Of a stretch of 64,000 bases of DNA, positions 56,943 to 64,000 are shown one piece after another; position 1 is the first letter of the stretch; each line of letters starts with the position of its first letter. The notes beneath the pieces were generated by a model. That model saw nothing but the letters and a program-made list of their open reading frames with translations, had not been told where the DNA came from and made no database searches. Where the stretch lies: contig VGVV01000001.1 of the NCBI GenBank assembly GCA_016873895.1, positions 351,286-415,285 of the forward strand. Reading direction: 5' to 3'. This stretch comes from Ignavibacteria bacterium. Its GTDB lineage: Bacteria; Bacteroidota; Ignavibacteria; Kapaibacteriales; Kapaibacteriaceae. The translations under genes were made by a program, and so were the position numbers.

Positions 56943-58007
56943 GTGGAAGAACGCCTACAATCAATCATCGACCGATTCGCCGAGGTAGAGCAGTCGCTTA
57001 ACGACCCCTCTGTGGTGAATGATCCTAAACAACTCCGCGATGCGTCGCGAGAGTACAAGGGGCTATTGCCAATTGTAACGGCTGGTCGAAATTACCTGGC
57101 CCTCGTGGATCAACTCAAAGAGAATCGCGTGCTCATCGATGATCCGTCTACAGATGCCGATCTGCGCGACATGGCCTACGAAGACACACATGCACTTGAG
57201 GAACAACGCGCTGCGCTTGAAGAAGAACTAACTATACTTCTGATTCCTCGTGATCCCAACGACTTCAAAAACTGCATCATGGAGCTTCGTGCAGGTACAG
57301 GGGGCGAAGAAGCCGCGTTGTTTGTTGGGGACCTCTACCGGATGTACCAGCGCTATTGCGAGCGAAGGGGTTGGACAACCGAGTCTATCGACGTAACCGA
57401 AAGTGAACGTGGTGGATACAAAGAGGTTACCTTCCAAGTCAATGGAGACGAAGCGTTCGGAGTGTTGAAATATGAAAGCGGCGTGCACCGTGTGCAGCGG
57501 GTTCCAGAAACCGAGTCGCAAGGCAGAGTACATACATCCGCTGCAACAGTGGCAGTGCTGCCAGAGGCCGAAGAGGTAGATGTGCAGATTCATGATGCAG
57601 ACCTTCGCGTGGATATTTTTCGCTCTGGTGGAAAGGGTGGACAAAACGTAAACAAGGTCGAGACGGCTGTTCGCCTTGTTCACATTCCAACAGGTATCGT
57701 CGTGCAGTGTCAAGACGAACGTTCGCAGTTAAAGAACAAAGACAAGGCAATGAAAGTGCTGCGGGCAAGACTCTACGAGCTTGAACTTGAAAAGCAGCAG
57801 TCAGCCATCTCAGGTGCCCGCAAAGACATGGTGCGCAGCGGAGACCGTTCAGAGAAGATCCGGACGTATAACTGGCCCCAGAATCGTGTAACCGACCATC
57901 GCTTAGAGGGCGATGCAAAGAATCACCCATTACAATCCGTCGTAGACGGAGAGCTTGACGCAATCATAACCGCTCTTCGTGTGGCAGAACGTAGCGATGT
58001 TTCGTAA
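56943..58007 (+). CDS. prfA: Peptide chain release factor 1
   Basis: RF1 reads UAA and UAG in the ribosomal A site and triggers peptide release. The 354-residue length is normal. The codon-recognition PxT-type tripeptide appears as PET in [26 protein letters not shown], and the catalytic GGQ is in [18 protein letters not shown]. The GTG at 56943 gives [19 protein letters not shown], the usual N-terminus. The ATG at 56883 would add a 20-residue tail not seen in the family, and a promoter-like box lies between them. It is divergent from the DUF4397 lipoprotein gene. Confidence 0.95.
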   Translation: MEERLQSIIDRFAEVEQSLNDPSVVNDPKQLRDASREYKGLLPIVTAGRNYLALVDQLKENRVLIDDPSTDADLRDMAYEDTHALEEQRAALEEELTILLIPRDPNDFKNCIMELRAGTGGEEAALFVGDLYRMYQRYCERRGWTTESIDVTESERGGYKEVTFQVNGDEAFGVLKYESGVHRVQRVPETESQGRVHTSAATVAVLPEAEEVDVQIHDADLRVDIFRSGGKGGQNVNKVETAVRLVHIPTGIVVQCQDERSQLKNKDKAMKVLRARLYELELEKQQSAISGARKDMVRSGDRSEKIRTYNWPQNRVTDHRLEGDAKNHPLQSVVDGELDAIITALRVAERSDVS

Positions 58008-58033
58008 ACGAAGTTATAACGCTATCTTTCGTC

Positions 58034-58492
58034 ATGGCCATCAAGGAACGTCTTAAGCAACGCTCATTTTCATCGCCCTATCAAGAGGCTATGCTTGGTG
58101 TTATGGTCTGCTCGGACATACTCGTACGATCACTTGAACACGTTACCGAGCCCTTTGGCATTACATCTGCACAATACAACGTACTTCGGATTTTACACGG
58201 CATCCACCCAGACGGACATCCGCGGCGTGAAATCATCCAGCGCATGATCCATGTTACTCCGGATGTTACAAGACTGATAGATCGACTTGAAAAACTTAAG
58301 CTTGTGCAGCGTGGTAAAAGTCAGCACGACAAGCGTCTCTCGCTAACGTTTATTACCGATAAGGGGCTAAGCCTACTCGACACCATACAGCCGCACCTAG
58401 ATACACTCAATGCTAAACTGTGGAGTGGGCTCACTGAGCAAGAAGCCCTTGACTTAGCTAAACTTTGTGATAAATTGGCCGAGGTGGCATAA
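58034..58492 (+). CDS. MarR-family transcriptional regulator
   Basis: A 152-residue winged-helix regulator. Recognition-helix and wing patterns are clear: TSAQYNVLRILHG, HPRREIIQRMIHVTPDVTRLIDRLEKLKLVQRGKSQHDKRLSLTFITDKG, followed by a C-terminal dimerisation helix. MarR proteins usually repress nearby genes until a phenolic or oxidative signal is bound. The adjacent DoxX gene starts 28 bases downstream on the same strand, a common MarR-DoxX pairing, so it is the likely target together with the regulator itself. The ATG at 58034 is used. Confidence 0.92.
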   Translation: MAIKERLKQRSFSSPYQEAMLGVMVCSDILVRSLEHVTEPFGITSAQYNVLRILHGIHPDGHPRREIIQRMIHVTPDVTRLIDRLEKLKLVQRGKSQHDKRLSLTFITDKGLSLLDTIQPHLDTLNAKLWSGLTEQEALDLAKLCDKLAEVA

Positions 58493-58520
58493 GATTTTCT
58501 CTTTATTAGAGGGGGCTCGT

Positions 58521-58880
58521 ATGAATATTCCAGAACGCTTGCTTGGACGCGTACTCTTTTCGCTTCCGCTAGTAGTCTTTGGTTCTTTCCACTTTATGGC
58601 TGGCGCTCAAATGGCTGGCGCGGTTCCGGCTTGGGTGCCAGGTGGTGTGATATGGGTTTATATCACAGGCTTTGCGATGATAGCAGCGGCGGTAGCTATG
58701 CTAACCGGTAAGATGGCCAAGCTGGCCGCTCAGCTTACAGCACTTCTTATGCTTACCTATGCGCTGGCTGTTCAGTTGCCAGGCGCAATGGCTGGCGATC
58801 ACATGGCTACGGCCAGTTTCCTCAAGGATATTATGCTTTGCGGTGGTGCACTCCTTATGGCCCACATCAATGAGAGCTGA
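58521..58880 (+). CDS. DoxX-family membrane protein
   Basis: A 119-residue inner-membrane protein with four helices (about residues 9-27, 42-61, 67-87, 98-115). Family patterns are RVLFSLPLVVFGSFHFMAG near the start and MAKLAAQLTALLMLTYALAVQLPG. DoxX-like proteins are often linked with thiol or quinone chemistry and oxidative-stress systems; the exact role is not known. The ATG at 58521 has the strong ribosome-binding site GAGGGGG at 58509-58515, which decides against the longer frame from 58467. It is probably co-transcribed with the MarR gene and followed by the terminator at 58955-58988. Confidence 0.85.
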   Translation: MNIPERLLGRVLFSLPLVVFGSFHFMAGAQMAGAVPAWVPGGVIWVYITGFAMIAAAVAMLTGKMAKLAAQLTALLMLTYALAVQLPGAMAGDHMATASFLKDIMLCGGALLMAHINES

Positions 58881-58954
58881 AAAAGCAGCTGAGAAGTATA
58901 CATTTGAGCAAGAGAGATGATACCCTCATCTCAATCACACACACAACCGCACAG

Positions 58955-58988
58955 CCCCATGAGCACAACTCATGGGGTTGTGTGTTTT
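58955..58988 (+). terminator. Rho-independent terminator after the MarR-DoxX operon
   Basis: A perfect 9-bp stem (CCCCATGAG with CTCATGGGG, loop CACAA) is followed by TTGTGTGTTTT on the plus strand; the T tract reaches the stop codon of the convergent carboxylase gene. A second hairpin (GAGATGA/TCATCTC, 58914-58932) lies just before it in the same 3' region. Confidence 0.8.
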
Positions 58989-60531
58989 AAAGCGGGATGT
59001 TGCCGTGCTTCTTCCAAGGATTCGTGTCTTCCTTTGTGCGAAGCATGCGTAGAGCTTTGATCAGCTCGCGTCGCGTCTGCTGCGGTTCGATAACATCGTC
59101 TATATATCCGCGCTCAGCCGCTTCATTTGGGTTAGCAAACTCGGCATTGTATTGATCTTGGAGTTCTTGCGAGCGCTTGATTTTGTCTTCTGCTGCTTCA
59201 ATCTCCTTACGGTAGAGAATCTCGGCAGCACCTTTGGCCCCCATAACAGCAATCTCCGCTGATGGCCATGCCACATTGTAATCACCACGGATATGCTTCG
59301 ACCCCATCACGTCGTATGCACCTCCGTATGCCTTGCGTGTGATCACCGTAAGCTTTGGCACCGTAGCCTCGCAGAAGGCATACAGCAGCTTTGCGCCATG
59401 GCGAATAATGCCACGCCACTCCTGCTCGGTACCAGGAAGAAATCCCGGCACATCTTCAAACACAACAAGTGGAATTTCGAATGCATCGCAGAAGCGCACG
59501 AATCGAGCACCCTTGACCGAGCTGTTAATATCTAGCACACCAGCAAGTGAAGCAGGCTGGTTTGCCACGATGCCAACCGACATACCATCCAGTGTGGCAA
59601 ACCCAACCACAATGTTTGTTGCATAGTCTGCATGCACTTCAAAGAAGTCGTGCTCATCAACAACTTCTCGGATTACGTCTTTGATGTCGTAGGGGTGATT
59701 GGGATTGGCCGGTATAATGCGGCACAACTTCTCACACACCCTTTCTGAACTATCGTTTGTTGGACGAACAGGGGGCTTCTCACGGTTACTCGAAGGCAGA
59801 TACGACATCAACTTGCGCACGTTGAGTAATGTCTCTACCTCGTTATCACATGCGAAGTGCGCAACGCCACTAACAGAGGCGTGCGTCTCAGCACCACCAA
59901 GCTCTTCAAATGTTACCTCTTCGTGTGTTACTGTCTTTACCACATCGGGTCCGGTAACGAACATGTACGACGTACCCTTCGTCATAAAGACGAAGTCTGT
60001 AAGTGCAGGTGAATACACAGCCCCACCGGCGCATGGACCAAGGATAACGCTTATCTGTGGGATTACACCGCTGGCCATAGTGTTGCGAAGAAAGATGTCT
60101 GCATAACCTCCAAGTGCTACAACGCCCTCTTGTATACGTGCGCCACCCGAATCGTTGAGTCCGATCACTGGCGCACCGATCTTCATAGCAAGGTCTTGAA
60201 TCTTAGCGATCTTCTCTGCATGTACTTCGCCGAGCGACCCGCCAAACACCGTGAAGTCTTGCGAGAAGATGCAAACTGTACGGCCATGAATAGTACCAGT
60301 ACCAGTAACAACGCCATCGCCTAGTGGACGCTGCTTTTCTAGTCCGAACTTTGTTGAGCGGTGGCGTGCAAGCATGTCGACTTCGCTAAACGACCCCTCA
60401 TCTAGCAGCACCTCAATGCGCTCACGGGCTGTAAGCTTACCCTTGGCATGTTGTGCCTCTATCCGGGCCTGCCCGCCCCCTTGCCTTGCTTGCTCTTTGA
60501 GTTTTTGCAGTTGTTCAATCTTCGTGTCCAC
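58987..60531 (-). CDS. Acyl-CoA carboxylase carboxyltransferase subunit (propionyl-CoA carboxylase beta type)
   Basis: A 514-residue biotin-dependent carboxyltransferase of the PccB/MmdA crotonase-fold family. Landmarks are the start [40 protein letters not shown], the oxyanion-hole region [64 protein letters not shown] and [17 protein letters not shown]. It would move CO2 from biotin to propionyl-CoA or a similar acyl-CoA. No biotin carboxylase or carrier gene is nearby, so the partner must be elsewhere. The GTG start at 60531 has GGAGG (60537-60541) five bases upstream. Methylmalonyl-CoA decarboxylase subunits share this fold. Confidence 0.9.
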   Translation of the reverse strand: MDTKIEQLQKLKEQARQGGGQARIEAQHAKGKLTARERIEVLLDEGSFSEVDMLARHRSTKFGLEKQRPLGDGVVTGTGTIHGRTVCIFSQDFTVFGGSLGEVHAEKIAKIQDLAMKIGAPVIGLNDSGGARIQEGVVALGGYADIFLRNTMASGVIPQISVILGPCAGGAVYSPALTDFVFMTKGTSYMFVTGPDVVKTVTHEEVTFEELGGAETHASVSGVAHFACDNEVETLLNVRKLMSYLPSSNREKPPVRPTNDSSERVCEKLCRIIPANPNHPYDIKDVIREVVDEHDFFEVHADYATNIVVGFATLDGMSVGIVANQPASLAGVLDINSSVKGARFVRFCDAFEIPLVVFEDVPGFLPGTEQEWRGIIRHGAKLLYAFCEATVPKLTVITRKAYGGAYDVMGSKHIRGDYNVAWPSAEIAVMGAKGAAEILYRKEIEAAEDKIKRSQELQDQYNAEFANPNEAAERGYIDDVIEPQQTRRELIKALRMLRTKEDTNPWKKHGNIPL

Positions 60532-60536
60532 TAGTT

Positions 60537-60541
60537 CCTCC
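60537..60541 (-). promoter_or_regulatory. Shine-Dalgarno sequence deciding the carboxylase GTG start
   Basis: The minus strand reads GGAGG five bases before the GTG at 60531. It makes the GTG start secure. Confidence 0.6.
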
Positions 60542-60581
60542 GTGTTCGACGTTTCGAAAATAGGCAGTAATTTGCCGTCCT

Positions 60582-60980
60582 ATGTCACATCGCCTCGTCC
60601 TCATGCTTTCGGCAGTCTTCATGATGTTTGCCATCTTTGGTTTTGTCTTCGCTTTCGGTGCATCTGTGGGAGACAACGACGATATCGCCACAGGCAACCT
60701 GTGGCTTGGCATCACCATGATTACCACATCTGCTCTTGTGCTCCTGATTGGGCTGCGCCTTAAAAAGCAAGCAGATGCAAGAATCGATCGTACCATTACA
60801 GATTTGTTATCTAAACATTCATACATCGAGGCAGCCGCATTTGCCGATGCCCTTGGCATTACGGTTGACGACGCGAGGGATGTTCTTGACAAATTCGCGC
60901 GATCAAACAACTGGCGCAGGCTCGAGCTAGAGCATTATAACGCAAAGTACTACACAGCCTGGCAGCATGATCGCAGGTAA
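60582..60980 (+). CDS. Membrane protein with two helices and a winged-helix-like tail, unknown function
   Basis: 132 residues. Two hydrophobic segments (about 8-28 and 42-62) are followed by a cytoplasmic-looking C-terminal half with helix-turn-helix spacing (IEAAAFADALGITVDDARDVLDKFARSNNWRRLEL), which resembles a small winged-helix domain. No family was recognised. It precedes two glycosyltransferase genes; the next start lies inside it (14-base overlap), so it may be co-translated with them. A membrane-bound regulator or a scaffold for the transferases are both guesses. Confidence 0.55.
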   Translation: MSHRLVLMLSAVFMMFAIFGFVFAFGASVGDNDDIATGNLWLGITMITTSALVLLIGLRLKKQADARIDRTITDLLSKHSYIEAAAFADALGITVDDARDVLDKFARSNNWRRLELEHYNAKYYTAWQHDRR

Positions 60981-61653
60981 GTCCGTAGGTGTAATAATAC
61001 CAGCGCTTAACGAAGAAGCCTCTATTGGCATTGTTGTAGACTCACTTTCAAGATCGTTCGACCGAATAATAGTGGTCGACAATGGATCAACAGATCAAAC
61101 CGCAGCGATAGCTCAAGGTAAAGGGGCTACTGTCGTTAGAGAAACATTTCGAGGTTATGGTGCTGCGTGTTTACGTGGCATGGATGCGTTTCGAGCTTCA
61201 CCACCGGATATTATTCTCTTCATAGATGCTGATGCCAGCGACCATCCAGATGACGCCTTGCAGGTGGCAACACTGGTTGCAAATGGATCATGCTGCTTTT
61301 GTATCGGAAGTCGCGTTCGTGGCAACCATGAAGCGGGCTCGTTAACACCGCTGCAACAATTCGGCAACTGGCTCTCAACAACCCTGATTCGCTTGCTTTG
61401 GAGGGTGAACTATTCAGACCTTGGCCCCTTACGTGCTATCAAATGGGAGGTTCTTGAAAGCTTCTCGATGAAAGATCGTACGTGGGGATGGACTATTGAA
61501 ATGCAGATAAAGGCTGCAAAGCAGCATGTATCTTTGATCGAGATACCAGTGCGTTACAGAGTGCGAATCGGCACATCCAAAATATCTGGCACCATTCTCG
61601 GATCAATCAAGGCTGGAGTTAAGATCATCGCCACAATTATCAGATATGTCTAG
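60967..61653 (+). CDS. Glycosyltransferase family 2 (dolichyl/polyprenyl-phosphate sugar type)
   Basis: A 228-residue GT-A enzyme. The opening VIIPALNEEASIGIVVDSLS, the nucleotide-binding IIVVDNGSTDQTAAIA and the DxD-type motif LFIDADASDHPDD are clear. Further motifs are GSRVRGNHEAGSLTPLQQFGNWLSTTLIRLLW and WGWTIEMQIKAA, which point to the polyprenyl-phosphate glycosyltransferase group. It probably loads a sugar onto a membrane lipid carrier. The next gene, a multi-spanning transferase, starts eight bases before its end and would be the natural user of such a lipid-linked sugar. The overlap with the 60582 gene suggests one operon of three. Confidence 0.88.
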   Translation: MIAGKSVGVIIPALNEEASIGIVVDSLSRSFDRIIVVDNGSTDQTAAIAQGKGATVVRETFRGYGAACLRGMDAFRASPPDIILFIDADASDHPDDALQVATLVANGSCCFCIGSRVRGNHEAGSLTPLQQFGNWLSTTLIRLLWRVNYSDLGPLRAIKWEVLESFSMKDRTWGWTIEMQIKAAKQHVSLIEIPVRYRVRIGTSKISGTILGSIKAGVKIIATIIRYV

Positions 61654-62971
61654 TTATTCGCGACTTCGCGCAATGTGCTTTGCACTGGTTGGCATATGTG
61701 GTTTCGCTGCCACAGGCACGCTTTTCAGTAACAATACCATGCATGTTGCGCTGGCTTGGACGATGATGACCGTTCCGTGGCTTACCATCTTAGCAGACGC
61801 TCGCCAATTGCACAGCCTTCTGTTGGTACACGCACGCCGCATGATGTTGTGGACATTTTTCTGCTGCGCAACATTGTTGTTCGTTAACACGGATGTTTTC
61901 TCAGATGATGCCCATCGCTACAGATGGGACGGATTAGTATCCCAACACGGGATCAACCCCTATATGTATGCCCCATCCGATACTATTCTGATAGAATTGG
62001 GCCATATAGCTGGCAACGTGATCTATCCCACTGATATTAACAACAACACACTACGGACGATATACCCCCCAGCATCACAGTTTGTTTTCCAAGCAATCAC
62101 AAGCATCTTTGGCACACATCCAACTGCATTTAAATTGGGCTGGGTCTTGCTCTGCATTGCACTTGTTGTTGCAACGCTTGCGTTAACATGGGATAAGCCT
62201 CAGACAGGTGTCCAATACCTAGCAATACTGCTCTCCCCTATCATGCTGCTGCATGGGTTTCTTGATATCCATGTAGATGTATTGATGGCCTTACTCATAG
62301 GAGCTGTGCTACTGCCGATCTTTACGACGCGTTCCCAACGTTTCGTTCAAACAGTGGGGTTCGCCATCGCTATAGCCCTGAAGTACCTCCCGATTTTGTT
62401 CATACCAATGTTCTTACATCGCAATGCGAGCAACAAGACGCGCATTCTGCAGGGTGGAATGATATTGGGCATAGTGTCTTTGCTCTTTCTACCATTTCTC
62501 ACACCGGGCATGTTCGATGGCCTCGGTGTTTTTGCAGCCAAATGGCAAGGTAATTCACTGCTCGCATATCTTTGGGAACCCTTCATGGGGCCTGCGAATG
62601 GCCGCCTCGTACTCTTGGCCTCATCTGTAGTTATGAGCTTTTACTGCATCACTCGCTATCGCGACAACATTGCATATGCAACAAGTCTTGTACTAGCGTC
62701 GATATATGTCTTTTCGCCCGTTGTGCATCCATGGTACCTGGCGCTGCCGCTCATACTCTGGGTGGTTGTGCCGTCTCGCACGATTATAGCGTGGACATTT
62801 TCAATCTTCACATACGGCTACACATATGCGTTGTACAAAGAGCACGGCGTGTGGGAAGAAGGCACAGGCCTGCTATTCATACAATACTTCGCCGTCTACA
62901 TAGCCTACTGGTTTGATGTAACGCGCGGCCCATGGATGCCTAAACCTGGCAGCTCAATTACTGTTTCGTAA
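61646..62971 (+). CDS. Multi-spanning GT-C-like glycosyltransferase
   Basis: 441 residues with about eleven helices. The first extracytoplasmic loop has NTDVFSDDAHRYRWDGLVSQHGINPYMYAP, in which the acidic DD pair fits the catalytic motif of GT-C enzymes that use polyprenyl-phosphate sugars. Further features are IYPPASQFVFQAITSIFG and the repeated hydrophobic helices. It probably transfers sugar from the lipid made by the preceding gene to an envelope acceptor. Sugar and acceptor are unknown. It overlaps the previous gene by eight bases and, tail to tail, the T9SS cargo by 14. Confidence 0.75.
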   Translation: MSSYSRLRAMCFALVGICGFAATGTLFSNNTMHVALAWTMMTVPWLTILADARQLHSLLLVHARRMMLWTFFCCATLLFVNTDVFSDDAHRYRWDGLVSQHGINPYMYAPSDTILIELGHIAGNVIYPTDINNNTLRTIYPPASQFVFQAITSIFGTHPTAFKLGWVLLCIALVVATLALTWDKPQTGVQYLAILLSPIMLLHGFLDIHVDVLMALLIGAVLLPIFTTRSQRFVQTVGFAIAIALKYLPILFIPMFLHRNASNKTRILQGGMILGIVSLLFLPFLTPGMFDGLGVFAAKWQGNSLLAYLWEPFMGPANGRLVLLASSVVMSFYCITRYRDNIAYATSLVLASIYVFSPVVHPWYLALPLILWVVVPSRTIIAWTFSIFTYGYTYALYKEHGVWEEGTGLLFIQYFAVYIAYWFDVTRGPWMPKPGSSITVS

Positions 62972-64000
62972 TCAGCATGGTATAGGTTTTGCCTTTGGAG
63001 TTGATGGTAAGTGCATACACTCCTGAGACTCCATCGATTGCAAGGTCTTGTAGTTCTTGGGCCGACTCAATGCGTGCAACGATTCGACCGAGCATGTCCG
63101 ACAAAACAACTTCGGCACCAGCAGCCCCTTGTAGCGTAACAGAACCCGACGTGGGGTTAGGATATACGCTCATTGTAGCCCCATCAATCAGATCTACAAC
63201 ATCTGTAGTTCCGACAAGCAAATTATCAGACCAACGGCTACAGCCAGCTGTATCACTAATGAGAACACGATAGAAGCCGTCGCCTGCGATCTTCACTGTA
63301 CGCGACGTAGCTCCCTTGATTGGTTGACCTTCGCGATACCACTGATAGTTTACAAGGTCTACACTGCATGTAAGCACATCTGCACTACGGGTGATCATAG
63401 GCATCTGTAGGCCCGGCGTAATTGTTATCGTAACAGTATCCGTGTTCTTGACGCAGTCGTCGAAACCCTTGATGCGGCAGTACAGTTTATATGTGCCTTG
63501 CTTGAGTGAGGCCGTACCAAACTTGTAGCTCGTTAGCGGAAGCTTCTCATTATTGAGATACCACTCATACATCGGATAGCCAAAGCGCACTTCGAGTGTT
63601 GTGTCTTGTCCTTCGCAAAGCTTGATGGCATTTGTGCGCGGACGAATCAACGTACTTGGACCACACTCAAGTGCAGCTACAAAACCATCTGTAAAGCGTT
63701 CGCCGGTGATCTTCTCGCCATCAACATACATGTACGTATCGTATGCACCCACCAGATATGGTACATTCTTGCTATCTACTGCTACACCTCTGGCTTCGTC
63801 GTCATACGGGCCGCCGAAAGCACGCATCCAGTCTACCTCTCCATTCGAAAGAATACGAAGCAGGAATCCATCGTCGCCGCCGACGGCATCTTCTGCGAAG
63901 GTTCCCATTACCGTTGTGCTGTCAAACGAGCCCCCTACAAACATGTTGCCCTTTGCATCAGCAAAGATTGTTGTGCCAACATCATTGAAGGTGCCGCCGT
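62958..64000 (-). CDS. Secreted protein with beta-propeller-like repeats and T9SS sorting domain (5' end outside window)
   Basis: The reading frame stays open through the window edge, so the N-terminus is missing. The visible 347 codons begin with SBBP-like repeat pieces (TIFADAKGNMFVGGSFDSTTV, VAVDSKNVPYLVGAYD), then two Ig-like/PKD-type domains (FGYPMYEWYLNNEKLPLTSY and VDLVNYQWYREGQPIKGATSRTVKIAGDGFYRVLISDTAGC), and end in a T9SS sorting domain (SVYPNPTSGSVTLQGAAGAEVVLSDMLGRIV to the end). It is likely surface-exposed. The 3' end overlaps the GT-C gene by 14 bases. Confidence 0.75.
   Translation of the reverse strand, partial: GGTFNDVGTTIFADAKGNMFVGGSFDSTTVMGTFAEDAVGGDDGFLLRILSNGEVDWMRAFGGPYDDEARGVAVDSKNVPYLVGAYDTYMYVDGEKITGERFTDGFVAALECGPSTLIRPRTNAIKLCEGQDTTLEVRFGYPMYEWYLNNEKLPLTSYKFGTASLKQGTYKLYCRIKGFDDCVKNTDTVTITITPGLQMPMITRSADVLTCSVDLVNYQWYREGQPIKGATSRTVKIAGDGFYRVLISDTAGCSRWSDNLLVGTTDVVDLIDGATMSVYPNPTSGSVTLQGAAGAEVVLSDMLGRIVARIESAQELQDLAIDGVSGVYALTINSKGKTYTMLITKQ

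Noticed and set aside
58023..58030. TATCTTTC before the MarR gene as a promoter
   Set aside because: It is off consensus in the last base and lies only three bases before the ATG, too close for a start of transcription.

Overview
The window is a compact, almost wholly coding bacterial chromosome segment. It probably comes from the Bacteroidota/Chlorobiota group, with the Kapabacteria-like lineage as the best guess. The evidence is several large secreted proteins ending in type IX secretion (T9SS) C-terminal sorting domains, a TonB-dependent receptor with an N-terminal carboxypeptidase-regulatory domain, a WD40/CRD/OmpA lipoprotein, and start sites preceded by TAnnTTTG boxes, the -7 element of Bacteroidota promoters. 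The lineage is inferred; no rRNA or tRNA gene is present to confirm it. No CRISPR array, insertion sequence or prophage was seen, and no gap between genes exceeds about 220 bases.

Layout. 1-2044 (minus): nusA (cut by the window edge), rimP and a glutaryl-CoA-dehydrogenase-like enzyme, with an intrinsic terminator between the last two. 2188-4407 (plus): a Kup potassium transporter that carries an inserted PDZ domain. 4415-8383 (minus): an outer-membrane barrel protein, HtrA protease and Ppx/GppA. A 36-codon membrane peptide lies at 8424-8534. 8604-15462 (minus): a TonB-dependent receptor and an internally duplicated T9SS cargo, divergent from a two-repeat periplasmic protein (15534-16553). 16525-25130 (minus): secD, secF, purA and a 1421-residue T9SS protein. 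25227-34342 (plus): a tightly coupled eight-gene run of trmB, aat, a PorE-like lipoprotein, a class A penicillin-binding protein, a FAH-family enzyme, two lipoproteins and kynurenine 3-monooxygenase. 34339-45126 is mostly minus: a glycine-rich T9SS cargo, an N-acetylglucosamine-kinase-like enzyme, a DUF3108 protein, an S41 protease, an IgGFc-binding-like T9SS protein and a Tat-type phosphatase; LD-carboxypeptidase (plus) lies among them. 45154-48331 (plus): SpoU methyltransferase, an MqnA-like protein, a transaldolase, a thioredoxin-fold protein and a TetR regulator. 48350-56874: a membrane acyltransferase, crtI (plus), CcmB, a second IgGFc-like protein with its own barrel, a cohesin-like cargo and a DUF4397 lipoprotein. 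56943-64000: prfA, MarR/DoxX, a propionyl-CoA-carboxylase-type subunit, a membrane winged-helix protein with two glycosyltransferases, and a partial T9SS cargo.

Two themes stand out. The first is cell-envelope biology: protein export (SecDF), envelope proteolysis (HtrA, S41), peptidoglycan synthesis and recycling (PBP1A, LdcA, GlcNAc kinase), and at least six T9SS cargos beside a candidate PorE-type anchor. The second is ordinary housekeeping (NusA, RimP, RF1, PurA, TrmB). The most unusual single observation is the Kup transporter with a PDZ domain placed in the predicted periplasmic loop between its third and fourth helices.
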